Shown here: one piece after another, positions 1 to 9,881 of the stretch | Position numbering within the stretch: position 1 is the first letter of the stretch | Layout: each line of letters begins with the position of its first letter | Translations under genes and position numbers: made by a program | NCBI RefSeq assembly: GCF_008831285.2 | Contig: NC_045145.1 | Span: 6,386,802-6,450,801, forward strand | DNA length: 64,000 nucleotides | Direction of reading: 5' to 3' | Source: Nymphaea colorata | Taxonomy: Eukaryota > Streptophyta > Magnoliopsida > Nymphaeales > Nymphaeaceae | The notes under the pieces: model-generated | The model's input: only the letters and a program-made list of their open reading frames with translations | Told to the model about the DNA's origin: nothing | The model's database searches: none

Positions 1-1
1 G

Positions 2-1879
2 TTGCCCGTCCACACAAGGAAATTTGAAGTCCACACGGATGCATCAGATTTTGCCATTGGCAGAGTTTTGATGCAGGAAGGTCATCCAGTCGCCTATGAG
101 AGTCAGAAGCTGAAAGACGCAGAGCGACGGTACTCCGTGCACAAAAGGGAAATGACGGCCATTATTCATTGTCTTCGCACATGGAGGCATTACTTACTGG
201 GGTCCCAATTCGTGGTAAAGACTGATAACGTAGCCACAAGCTACTTCCAGACTCAAAAAAAGTTGAGTCCGAAGCAGGCTTGATGGCAGGAATTCCTTGC
301 AGAATTTGATTTCGCCTTGGAGTACAAGGCAGGGAAGACAAGCGTCGTAGCCGATGCACTGAGTCGGCAGCTACCCAGACAACATCATCCGAAGCGCAAC
401 TCGAGGGTGCTCTTCTCGGGCGGATTCGAGAAGGCATGAAGCAGGACCCAGTGGCCAAGCACTTTGTCGAAACAACGGAGGCGGGAAAGACGCGACGATT
501 CTGGCTACAAGATGGACTTTTGATGGCAAAGGGCAGACGAGTGTCGTGCCTAGATGGGGCAATCTCCTACGAGAGTTGCTGAAAGAGTGTCATGACTTGT
601 TGTGGGCTGGCCATCCTGGCCAGGAGCGGACACTGGCACTGCTCGAACGTGGCTACTACTGGCCACAGATGCGCGACGACATTGAAGCCTATGTGAAAAC
701 ATGTTTGATCTATCAGCAGCACAAGGGAACAAACCAGAAGCCTGCCAGTCTCCTGGAGCCTCTTCCTATTCCAGAATGTCCGTGGGAATGCCTCTCCATG
801 GACTTCATCATCAGCTTGCCCAAAGTTGACGGCTTCAGCTCCATCCTTGTGGATGTGGATAGGTTTTCAAAGTATGCCACCTTCATCCCAGCCTCTAAAG
901 AATGTCCTGCGGAAAAGACGACAGAGTTGTTCGTGAAGCATATAGTCAAGCATTGGGGCATGCCGAAAAGCATTGTCAGTGATCGGGACACTCGCTTCAC
1001 AAGAAAATTTTGGCGCAAAGTATTTCGTTTGTTGGGTTCGGATTTTATTATTCTCACCAAGTTTCCACCCTCAAACGGACAGCCAAATTGAACGAATCAA
1101 CGGATTGTTGGAATAATACATTCGACACTATGTCAGCGCGAATCAAAAGGATTGGGTGAAATTGTTGGATGTAGCTCAATTTTGCTACAATTTGTAGAAG
1201 AGCGAGTCATCTGGACATAGTCCATTCGAAATAGCCACTGGACAACAACCGTTGATGTCGCATACCCTTGCAGCCCAAGAAAAGGGAAGACCGACTTTTG
1301 CCTACCAGTTCGTTCGTGATTGGTACGAACAGACGGAAATGGCTAAGCGTTCTTACACAAGGCCGCCAAAAAGATGAAAAAGCTTGCAGATCGGAATCGA
1401 AGGCCAATGGAATTCCGAGTGGGTGATCAAGTCCTCGTGAAGCTCTATCCTGATCGCACGGGCATTTTCCGTGGTCGACACAGGTCATTGATCCGCAAGT
1501 ATGAGGGACCCTTCACAGTGCTGAAGAGAATCGAAAAGCTAGCCTACAATCTAGACTTGCCGCCAGACTTTAAGGTGCATTCAGTGTTTCATGTTTGTAA
1601 CCTGAAGCCCTTCTATGTCGATGAGGAAGACCCCGAGAGAAGCGTTTCAGGACGAGACCCGATCCTGCAGCGAGCCCCATCGACCAAGCGAGCGGCGGAC
1701 CGTCAGATGGAAGAGATTCTTCAACACAAGACAAACTATTTGGGGAACCGAAGAAGTACCAAGTGAAGTGGATAGGCGAACACAACCCCACCTGGGAGTG
1801 TGCATTCCGCATGAAGCAGCGCTACCTGCTAGAAGTCAAGGCCTATCATGAAACTGCTGGCGCCGAGGATGGCGCATAA
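2..1879 (+). pseudogene. pol fragment: RNase H, integrase, chromodomain
   Basis: RNase H is read from base 2, with the FEVHTDASDFAIG motif around the first catalytic Asp and a later TDN. It is stopped by TGA at 281-283, but the same frame continues to ADALSR near 350-366. Integrase follows from 546: a zinc-binding region ending CLIYQQHKG, where a Cys expected near the end is Tyr, then the core Asp in MDFI near 800 and the second in VSDRD near 980. A frameshift near 1068 moves the reading to another frame, where the third acidic residue lies in ERINGLLE, followed by TAA. After further breaks, 1374-1766 carries the integrase C-terminal region (KYEGPFTVLKRI). A chromodomain-like segment (KYQVKWIGEHNPTWE) ends at the stop 1877-1879. 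At least two stops and three frame changes mean no functional protein. Confidence 0.85.
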
Positions 1880-1880
1880 C

Positions 1881-1895
1881 TTGAAGGGGGGAGCC
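1881..1895 (+). other. polypurine tract of the chromovirus
   Basis: A purine-rich run (ttgaaggggggagcc) sits two bases after the pol stop and directly before a TG dinucleotide. This is the usual place for the primer of plus-strand DNA synthesis, next to the 3' LTR. Confidence 0.7.
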
Positions 1896-2301
1896 TGTTC
1901 CCCTGTGTCTGGGAGTCTATACAGTCATTTGCTTTGTTTTGCATTGTGCTTCTCTTGCTTATGTTGAGTCATTTGCTTATGCATGTTTACTTGTAAGGGA
2001 GTACCCTCCCACCGGTCTAAGTGTCAAGTATTGGGATTTCTTGTTTTGGGAGGTCGGCATGGGAATCCTGTAAGCGGCCTCGGCCATCCTATATAAGTAA
2101 AGTCGAGATCATTCTCCTTGCTTATCTTTCTCGTGATGTACTAATTTTCCAAGCGAATACATTGAGAGATTTCTTTATTCACAAGCATTCTTTATACACT
2201 TGTTTTCTCAAACTACCTTTGCGCCCCATTCAGCGGTTTGAAGGCTTGCGGCAATCAGGTTCTTGCTGCGCCGCACGGGCTGAAGTTATCAGCCCGTGAC
2301 A
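1896..2301 (+). repeat. 3' LTR of the chromovirus (~406 bp)
   Basis: It starts TGTTCCCCTGTG right after the polypurine tract and appears to end ...CCCGTGACA. The start is firm. The end is inferred from a CA terminus because the 5' LTR is not in the window for comparison. A TATA-like box (tatataag, 2090-2097) marks the likely U3 promoter. Short open frames inside the LTR are incidental. Confidence 0.65.
2090..2097 (+). promoter_or_regulatory. TATA-like box in the chromovirus LTR
   Basis: The motif tatataag lies about 195 bp into the LTR, a normal position for the U3 promoter of a plant LTR. It is recognised by motif and position only. Confidence 0.4.
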
Positions 2302-2933
2302 CACTGAAGTCCTTTCAATTAAGGGCTTAAACTTTCAAAAATCGATCAAGTCTTCATCTTTCAGTCTTCCTTAGCCATTGCCGCACCACTGCCCGCTGCC
2401 TCACCAGGCTTCCTGGCCATCGCAGTCGCCGTTGCTGCACCTCCCGGCTCCCGTGGCCTGTGCCTACCACGCTTTCGCCAAAAATGGCTCAAGCAGAGTC
2501 AGGAGGGTGAACGGCCAAAGGTTCGGTCAAGGGAGATTTCCCTGGTCAAAGCTCGGCTGTGCTTGGAAGAAACAGCTGGGAAGGCTGCCGATGCAGGACA
2601 ACAACAGAAAATGGGGATGGTGAGGTTAACTAGTGACCACCCGAGTAGCGATTCTTCTTGGTCTGGCACTGGTTCAGATTGGGTGTGAGGTGCTCACAAG
2701 TTGGAGGCTGGAACAGCGGCTGCTTGTGGTGGAAGCGAAGCTTGATGTGGTGGAAGGTGGCACTGCTCCAAAGGAAGAGTGGCAGAGGTGGGAGCTGAGA
2801 CAGCAGGGAAGTTGCTGCAGGTGGAACACCTAGTTGCAGGCGGAAGATAGGGATGGTGATCAACAACTACAGGCCAGAAGCTGTTGAGATGACCATGCAG
2901 CACCTTGGTTGAAGAAATCATTTGAGGCACCAA
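2302..2933. other. non-coding stretch, no gene recognised
   Basis: This stretch is moderately GC-rich (around 2370-2620) and then purine-rich. Only short open frames occur and none resembles a known family. Confidence 0.4.
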
Positions 2934-3047
2934 GGAAAGATCCGTCACCAGAACCACAGGTGGTGGAGCAAAGGCGCAGGTGGTGGTGAAGGAAAGTTCC
3001 GTCACTAGAACCACAGGTGCTGGAGCAAAGGCACAGGTGGTGGTGGC
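2934..3047. repeat. two-copy tandem repeat, period 57 bp
   Basis: A 57-bp unit containing gaaccacaggtg and gagcaaaggc occurs at 2934-2990 and again at 2991-3047. The two copies differ at only a few positions. The open frame on the minus strand (2694-3098) shows the repeat as a repeated peptide but has no other sign of being a gene. Confidence 0.75.
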
Positions 3048-3603
3048 AGATGCGATGCGACGGCTCGGCCCAACCATAAGCCCAAGCCTACTGACCATGC
3101 TGGCAGACCAAGACAGCTAGGTCTGGTCAGCCATGACCGACAAATTTCATCTAGAGCTCAGCACGCAGCCATGTCTAGCTGCATGTGACCGGTTTTGACA
3201 TGCCACCGCCTGCCAGGCCCCTAGCTTGGCCGGATAGTGCCAAGTCCAGCCTACATGGCCAGTCATGGCTCTAGCTGGGCAGGATGTGGCCAGTCCAGTT
3301 TCTTTTTTTTTTTTTACGAGAAAATTTAGGGTACTTTGTTAATCAAGGTTATGTGAAGTATTTTGAGGTGAAATAAAAGCGCATTTTGGGAAATCAATTT
3401 GTATTTTGCAAACCAAAGGTACTTTGGGTATTTTGAAGTAGAAATGATGGGTGTTTTGTGAAAGATGCATTATCACATCGTGCTTTTGTGCCTGCATAGG
3501 TTTCAAATAGAATTTTGGATTTGGATTTCCTGTTTTGGATCAAATTGAGCATATTTGGATATATATTAATCTTGAAAGTGCCATTTGCATCTGGATTGGA
3601 TCC
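3048..3603. other. non-coding stretch, no gene recognised
   Basis: It contains a run of T (3302-3315) and AT-rich sequence leading into the degenerate repeat. No protein family is recognisable. Confidence 0.35.
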
Positions 3604-4070
3604 AAAAGTGGGATTGGATACAAATGGGGGTTCAAAAGTGAGATTTGGATCTGAATTGATTCCAAGAGATAGTTTCATTCTGAAAGACAGATTTGGATCT
3701 GTATCAGACTAAAATTAATAGTTTGGATCTCAATAAATCTAGAAGTAAGTTCTGTACCTGAAATTGATTATTTAGATCCATATGGATGTAGAAGTGAGAT
3801 TTTGGATCTGGATTGGATCCAAGAGCTAGATTTGGACCTGAATTCATCGTTTGATCTGAAATGGATCTAGAAGTGAGATTTGGATTTGATATGGATCCAG
3901 AAACTAGATTTGGATGTGAAATTGATAGTTTGGATGTGAAATGAATCCAAAAGTAAGATTTTGATCCAGATTAGACCAAGAAGTTAGGTTGATCTGAACT
4001 TTATAGTTTGGATCCAAAATATACCTAGAAGTGAGATTATGGCATGGTAAGTCTTGAATTATGATCTACA
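3604..4070. repeat. degenerate tandem array, period about 79-80 bp
   Basis: The phrase agaagtgag or a close variant recurs at 3790, 3869, 3949 and 4027, spacings of 79, 80 and 78 bp. Shorter, less regular copies occur at 3604, 3634 and 3741. Each unit also carries variants of tttggatctg and atggatcc. Copies have diverged strongly, so this is an old array or a decayed internal repeat of an element. Confidence 0.65.
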
Positions 4071-4268
4071 TTACATCTAGGATTTAGATTTGCATATAGT
4101 TTCAATCTGAATAGGATACGTTTCAGATCAATTCTTAATCTGGGGCTGTGGAGGTTGGATCGAGGTTCAAATTGGTTTTGCAACTTGAGTAAATAGCAAA
4201 AGAACAAAACCTAGGACTTTTTTATGGGGTCGTATAAATTTGCATTAGGTCAGTGATAATTTGGAAAG

Positions 4269-7200
4269 GAGATAATTATGGAAAAGATAGGGATGAGGTT
4301 GTAACTGCGAAGGGTAACCGCAACACTCGTATGGAAAGAAAGGAAGGGGAAAGAGTATGGAAAGAAAGGAAGGGGAAAGAGAAACTGACATGATTCCTTT
4401 ACTTGAGAGAGGATGAAAGATAAACATCCGTTATTGCTACAGCCATCGACGAGAGAGTCCTGCAACGAGAGGATTCAAGAAAGAGAGAGTGAGGGACGTC
4501 CTCATCTTTGCCCTCCTTCTAGTTGAGGTAGAGATTGGTGGCTGTTGTGAGGGAACCGAAAGCACAAGTAGACTGCGGCTGAAAGTTTAGCTTGGATTTG
4601 AAAGGTATGGGAATGTTCAACTATGAATAGAGCATGAAGCTGTGTATTTCTGATTTCTTATAGAATCTACGTCTATGTAGATCTATGTATTTTGATGCAT
4701 GAATATGAATCTATGCATGAGTTGTAGTATGGGGATTTTCTGTCATGAATATAGCATGAAGCCTGTATTTTTGGATGTGGTATAGATACATATACTTGTA
4801 GACTTATGTGTTTATATGCCTAGATGTGACTCTACGCATGAGGTGTTTTGATGCACAATGTTCTTAGTAAGAGTTATCTCTGAGTTTCTTTTTGAAATAA
4901 AGAATGTTTGATACAAATGTGAAGTGCAAGGCCTGTGAATCATAGTTGAAGTTTTGAAACCCTTGGGTTCGTGCGTTATGTTGTATGCATTAGTTCTAGT
5001 TCATCTGTGAGAAACCGAGACTTCATCCGACCCTAAGACAGAGCATGCACATTTGAGATAGAAACGAAAATATCAACCCTCAAGGAGGGTCTGACCTTAG
5101 AACATATGATACAAAACTGAAATGGAAAGACTCTGCAATACAAGAACAAGAAAGCCGTCCAAAACGATGTTGACAGAGGAAAGGCCTGCTCTGTTCGAAT
5201 TGGGGTAAACCCAAAAACAGCAAACAAGGATGAGGGAAGGAATTACCCCAACTCCATCGACAAGCAGACTCTGTCGACTGGAAAAAAAAAAAAAACAGCT
5301 ATCAACCTCACGCTGGTAGCAGAGGCGATTTGGGGAAAATAGGGAACACGACGCTGAGCTCCTCCTGTCGTTCCTTTCTTCATGTCGGTTCTTCGCTGCC
5401 GCAACGAGAGAGAGACTGTGAGGACGCCGTTGAAGCTTGGAGGTCGTTGTTCTCACGATTGTGGGACTGGAAAAGCAAGCGTGGAGAAACGAGAGCAAGG
5501 AGGAAGTGGTGGCGGCTGAAGACGTCGCTGGTCGGAGTCCCCTCCGCTCGTCTTGCTACACTCAGAGGAAGGCCAGAGAGGAGGATGGGTCCCTCTCTAG
5601 TTCTGTCCTCCTTTGGAGACCGATGGAGGCTCCATCGCCGCACGAACGACATGAAGGAGAAGGAGAGTGTCAGACGGTCGGCGGGCGTAGCAGCAGACGG
5701 CCTGGATCTCGAGCGAGACGAAAAGATCTCCCTTGTGCAAGTGTTGGGTTGTTGAAGACGGTGGAGAAACTACCGTCAGATGAAACCAGGACGCAAGGAA
5801 GGAGCGCCCTCGAGGAGAGAGAAAACGCAGGCGTGAAATGAGAAAAACGAGCGCCCGGCCATTTTTATATCAAGTTGGGAAATTTCAAAACGGGTCCACT
5901 AATTAGCAAAATATTCAGATAAGCTGTTATACATTTTATAACTTCCATGCTGCAACATTTTTGCTAAAAGCCTCTTCAAAAAGAGGCTTGCGAAAGTGTT
6001 TTTCAGCAGGAAACGGATATTTAATATGAAATTACGTTTCGGTACCCTTTAAGTTTTTATAAATTGCCTAAAGGTAGTTTTATAAATTAAAGATGAAAAG
6101 TTATGTGTTATTGCTCTTTGATACTCCTAATTGTGTTTAAAATTTCAGAAAGATGGTCCTGAAATCAATTTCGAAAAGTTGAAGAGGAAAGTCACACTTT
6201 AAGAATTTAAAGTATAAATTCTCTTACTTTTGAATGGTTATTTTATTTGAGAATTCTTGGCATGATAGTCCGTATGTTGTTTCTATATTCGACTGTGTTT
6301 TGAGGCCATTATCAAAAAATGGTTTATTGTTTCTGTTTGGGAAACCGAGTCTGAGGACTGTTTCTGTGAGAGGTACTAGATGATGTCTAGCATTGGCAAA
6401 CCCTCACTTTTGAAATTTGAAGGCGAAACGTGGACTTTGTGCGATAGTTTATGCGAGTGTGAGCTTTCTGTTTTGCCCAGTGTTTGGTTTTGTCCCGGGA
6501 GGTAGTAGTGCGCCTGAGCTCACTGTTGACGCATGCTCCTCTGGTTGTACTGGAGGGCCCACAGGGTATTGGGCGGCACAAGGGCCCGGGATTCTGTTCT
6601 GTTTCTGTTTGGGAGCGAGACTCCTGGTCTCTCCACCTGGGTTCCTAGAGAGACCATGCTGCTGCAGCGGCGATCTGGGATATCTCAGGAGGCTTCACAG
6701 TAGGTACCCTCGATCCGTTGGATCGCCTGGTGAAGAGATGTTATGTTCTGCCCGTGAGTGCCCAAGGGGATTTCTGTTACTCGGCACGATGACCATGACA
6801 TTGTCATAGAACCACGGTTGGAAGCCTACGAAATTTTGGAGGTTGTGCACACCTCGTTTTGTTCTGATAATGGGTCGTAACTTTTGTGTGTATAAAGTTT
6901 TGGAAAACTTATGGTTGTAGTTCATAAGGCCTTTTTGGAATTGTATTATGAAACTAAATATTATTTTGGGCCATGTTCCATTCATGGCTGGATTTTCTCA
7001 TACTCAGAGGAATTCTCACCCCTCCTTCTATCTCTACAGGTAGTCCTTGATAGAGTTTGGCTTTGGAGCGACGACATCAGTCTTGTGATGGATGGGAATT
7101 GGCATTCTGGGCACTGCGTCAGTTTTGGGGACTTGTGTTTATTTTTGTTTGGGTCCAAGTATTTTATTATTGAAATAAAACAATGTCTGATTTCTTTATG

Positions 7201-7279
7201 TTCTAGTCATGACTCAATATTGCTTCCACTATTATAGAAATGAAAGAAAATTTTTGGTGTCAAAAATTGGGTCGTGACA
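4269..7279 (+). repeat. 5' LTR of the Tekay-like element, truncated at its 5' end
   Basis: It matches 10005-12989 base for base in register except for one 26-bp tandem duplication near 4330-4382 (offset 5736 before it, 5710 after it) and about 53 substitutions. It ends GTCGTGACA at 7279, exactly where the 3' copy ends at 12989. The first 123 bp present in the 3' copy (9882-10004) are missing. The sequence to the left, including the degenerate repeat array, is unrelated. Short open frames at 5330-5841, 6417-6809 and elsewhere occur at the same positions in both LTRs and are not genes. Confidence 0.9.
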
Positions 7280-7283
7280 ACTT

Positions 7284-7295
7284 TGGTATCAGAGC
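7284..7295 (+). other. primer binding site for initiator tRNA-Met
   Basis: The 12 bases tggtatcagagc lie four bases inside the 5' LTR end. This matches the initiator-Met tRNA primer site common in plant Ty3/gypsy and copia elements, and fixes the LTR end and the element orientation. Confidence 0.9.
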
Positions 7296-7439
7296 ATAGT
7301 GTCGAGAGTCAATGTCCAATGCCAATGTCGATCACAAGCAGAGGAAATATCATCCGAGCAAGTTAAAGAAGGGTGTTTTTGTTTTGTTGTAAATATTGAG
7401 TTTTGACGTTTTATATTAGTCCAAAATGGTTGTGTTTTT

Positions 7440-9834
7440 ACTGTAGCTTTTATGGATCTCATGAATCGGATATTTCATGAGAAATAGACCGATTCGTTAT
7501 AGTGTTCATTGACGATGTGCTAGTGTACTCAGAGTGTGAAGCAATGCATGCGGCACATCTCGAGATAGTAATGAAAATATTGAGACAAAATCAACTGTAT
7601 GACAAGTGTTCCAAGTGCTAGCTTTGGCTAGACAAAGCAAATTTCTTGGGACACGTAATCTCTAAGGAGGAATGGCAGTTGATCCGGCCAAAGTGGAAGT
7701 TGTACAACAATGGATGCGCCAACCAATGTGACCAAAATAAGAAGTTTTCTTGGTTTGGCATGTTATTACAGGAAGTTCATTAAGAATTTCTTGAGAATTG
7801 CAACCCCAATTACTAAAATGCTTCAGAAGGGAGTGAAATTTACGTGGACAGATGACTGTCAGAAGAGTTTCCAGATGTTGAAAGATAGTTTGACAAGTGC
7901 TCCAATTCTAACACTACCAAAAGGGAGAAAAGAGTTTGTGGTATATGCTGATGCTTCAGGAACAGGTTATGGAGCCGTGCTTATGCAAGGAGATAAAGTC
8001 ATAGCATATGCCTCTAGACAACTGAAACAACACGAGAAAAACTATCCAATGCATGATCTGGAATTAGGAGCAGTAGTATTTGCATTAAAAATATAGAAAC
8101 ATTATCTCTATAGTGTGGAATTTGAAGTATTTTCTGACCACAAATCCCTCAAATATTTTTTTCGCAGAAGGAATTAAGCCTAAGACAAAGAAGATGGCTG
8201 GAATATCTCAAAGATTATGACTTTGAGATAAAGTATCATCCAGGAAAGGCTAATGTGGCAGTCGATGCACTCAGCAGAAAGACACATGCTAAAGCTAGTG
8301 GACTATTAATGCAGACATGGAATTTGGTGGAAGACTTTGAAAAATGGCATCTATTGAGAGATGATAATGGAAAGGTGAAGTGTGCAAGAATGATTCGAGA
8401 TAGTTTCCATGATGAAATTATTGAGAAACAAAAACAGAGCCCTGAATATGTGAAGTTGAAACTGGAGTGTCACAAGAAGGAAGAAACTCCTTATTCGGAG
8501 GATGACGATGGATCTGTGTGGTTCAACGGTAGATTGTGGGTTCTGAATAATCTAGAGGTGAAAAACAAGCTGCTTGAAGAGGCACACAAAACAAGATACA
8601 CCATACATCCAGGAAGCACAAAAATATATCAAAATTTAAGGATAAACTTTTGGTGGTCAGGAATGAAGAAAGAAATTGCTTAGTTCGTCTCACGATGCTT
8701 AGTGTGTCAACAGGTTAAAGTGGAACATCAGAAACCAGGTGGTTTGATGCAACAGATAGAAATTCCTCAATGGAAATAGGAAGACATCACCATGGACTTC
8801 GTAGTGGGGTTACCACATACTCGACGACAACACGATGCTATTTGGGTAGTGGTAGACCGCCTAACCAAATGTGCACATTTTCTTCCGATCAAGATTCCAC
8901 GATCACTAGAAAGTCTGGCAGATTTGTATGTTGAGGAAATTGTGAGACTTCATGGAATCCTTAAATCAATAATCTCCGACAGAGATCCAAGATTTACATC
9001 CAAGTTTTGGAGAAGATTACAGGAAGCGTTGGAAACAAAATTGAAACAGCGTACAACATTTAATCCGCAAACAGATGGGCAATCTGAGCGAACCATTCAG
9101 ACTCTTAAGGATATGTTAAGAGTATGTGTGTTGCAATGAAAGGGTGAATAAGATAAACATGTGAAGTTGGCTGAATTTGCCTACAACAACAGCTATCATT
9201 CTATCATTGGAATGACACCGTTTGAAGCTCTTTATAGCCGACTTTGTCGATCACCATCGTGTTGGATCGAGATAGGAGACAACAAGATTGAGGATCCTTT
9301 AGTAATCCAACATTACACTGACCAAGTCAACATGAATTGAAAAAAAAACTTTTAGTTGTTCAAAGTCGACAAAAGTTTTATGCAGACCAACGATGAAGAG
9401 AGCTAGCTTTTGAAGCAGGAGATCATGTATTTGTCAAGATATCACCCACCAAGAGTGTTTTTCGATTCGGAAAGAAGGGAAAATTGAGCCCAAGATATAT
9501 TGGTCGATTCGAGATTCTGAAAAAAGTTGGACAGGTTGCATATCGAATTGCACTTCCACCGCAGTATAGTCATGTTCATCCAGTATTTCACGCGTCGATG
9601 TTAAGGAAGTATGTACATGATCCTTCGCATGTGATAGACTATGAAGAACTTGACTTGCAAGAGGACATGACAACCGAGGAAAGGCCGCTTCGGATCATAG
9701 ACCGAAAGGAGCATGTGTTGCGGAAGAAGATCACCCCACTAGTTCAAGTGGAATGGCAACATCATCGAATCAAGGAATGTACACGGGAGCCAGAACAAGA
9801 CATAAGAAAGAGTTATCCCCAGTTGTTTCAATAA
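7440..9834 (+). pseudogene. pol remnant: RT C-terminal part, RNase H, integrase, chromodomain-like tail
   Basis: Coding similarity starts abruptly near 7440 with the FMDLMNRIF motif of RT. The catalytic FIDD follows near 7510-7521 and the connection region after that ([14 protein letters not shown], from 7710). RNase H has [11 protein letters not shown] near 7940-7975, a TAG at 8094-8096 and a frameshift in a T run near 8160. ALSRK closes the domain near 8265-8280. Integrase has a zinc-finger region (8590-8730), core residues in TMDFV (8792), ISDRD (~8976) and ERTIQTLKDM (~9090), then GKLSPRYIGRFEIL (9478 on) and a chromodomain-like end (LVQVEWQHH) stopping at 9834. Most stops inside RNase H and integrase fall where tryptophan is conserved. 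With gag, protease and most of RT deleted, it cannot support its own transposition. Confidence 0.88.
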
Positions 9835-9868
9835 GGTACGCTCAAATTTCGAGGACGAAATTTCTTTT

Positions 9869-9881
9869 TAGGGGGGAAGGA
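9869..9881 (+). other. polypurine tract of the Tekay-like element
   Basis: The run taggggggaagga lies immediately before the TG that opens the 3' LTR at 9882. This is the expected plus-strand primer. Confidence 0.75.

Larger units (their letters stand above)
1..2301 (+). mobile_element. Ty3/gypsy chromovirus, 3' part (enters window already inside pol)
   Basis: The window opens inside a retrotransposon pol gene. Reading left to right there is RNase H, integrase, a chromodomain, a polypurine tract and a 3' LTR, the order expected for the 3' half of a plant chromovirus. The gag, protease and reverse transcriptase parts, the 5' LTR and one target duplication lie outside the window. The C-terminal chromodomain supports a chromovirus; assignment to Reina, Galadriel or CRM was not attempted. 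The 3' boundary rests on a plausible CA terminus near 2301 and could be a few bases off. The element is dead, with several stops and frameshifts. Confidence 0.85.

Noticed and set aside
5330-5841. Overlapping open frames of 134-141 codons in the LTR, repeated at 11040-11551
   Set aside because: They sit inside the LTR and are conserved only because the LTRs are near-identical. Several frames on both strands overlap, and no protein family is recognisable.
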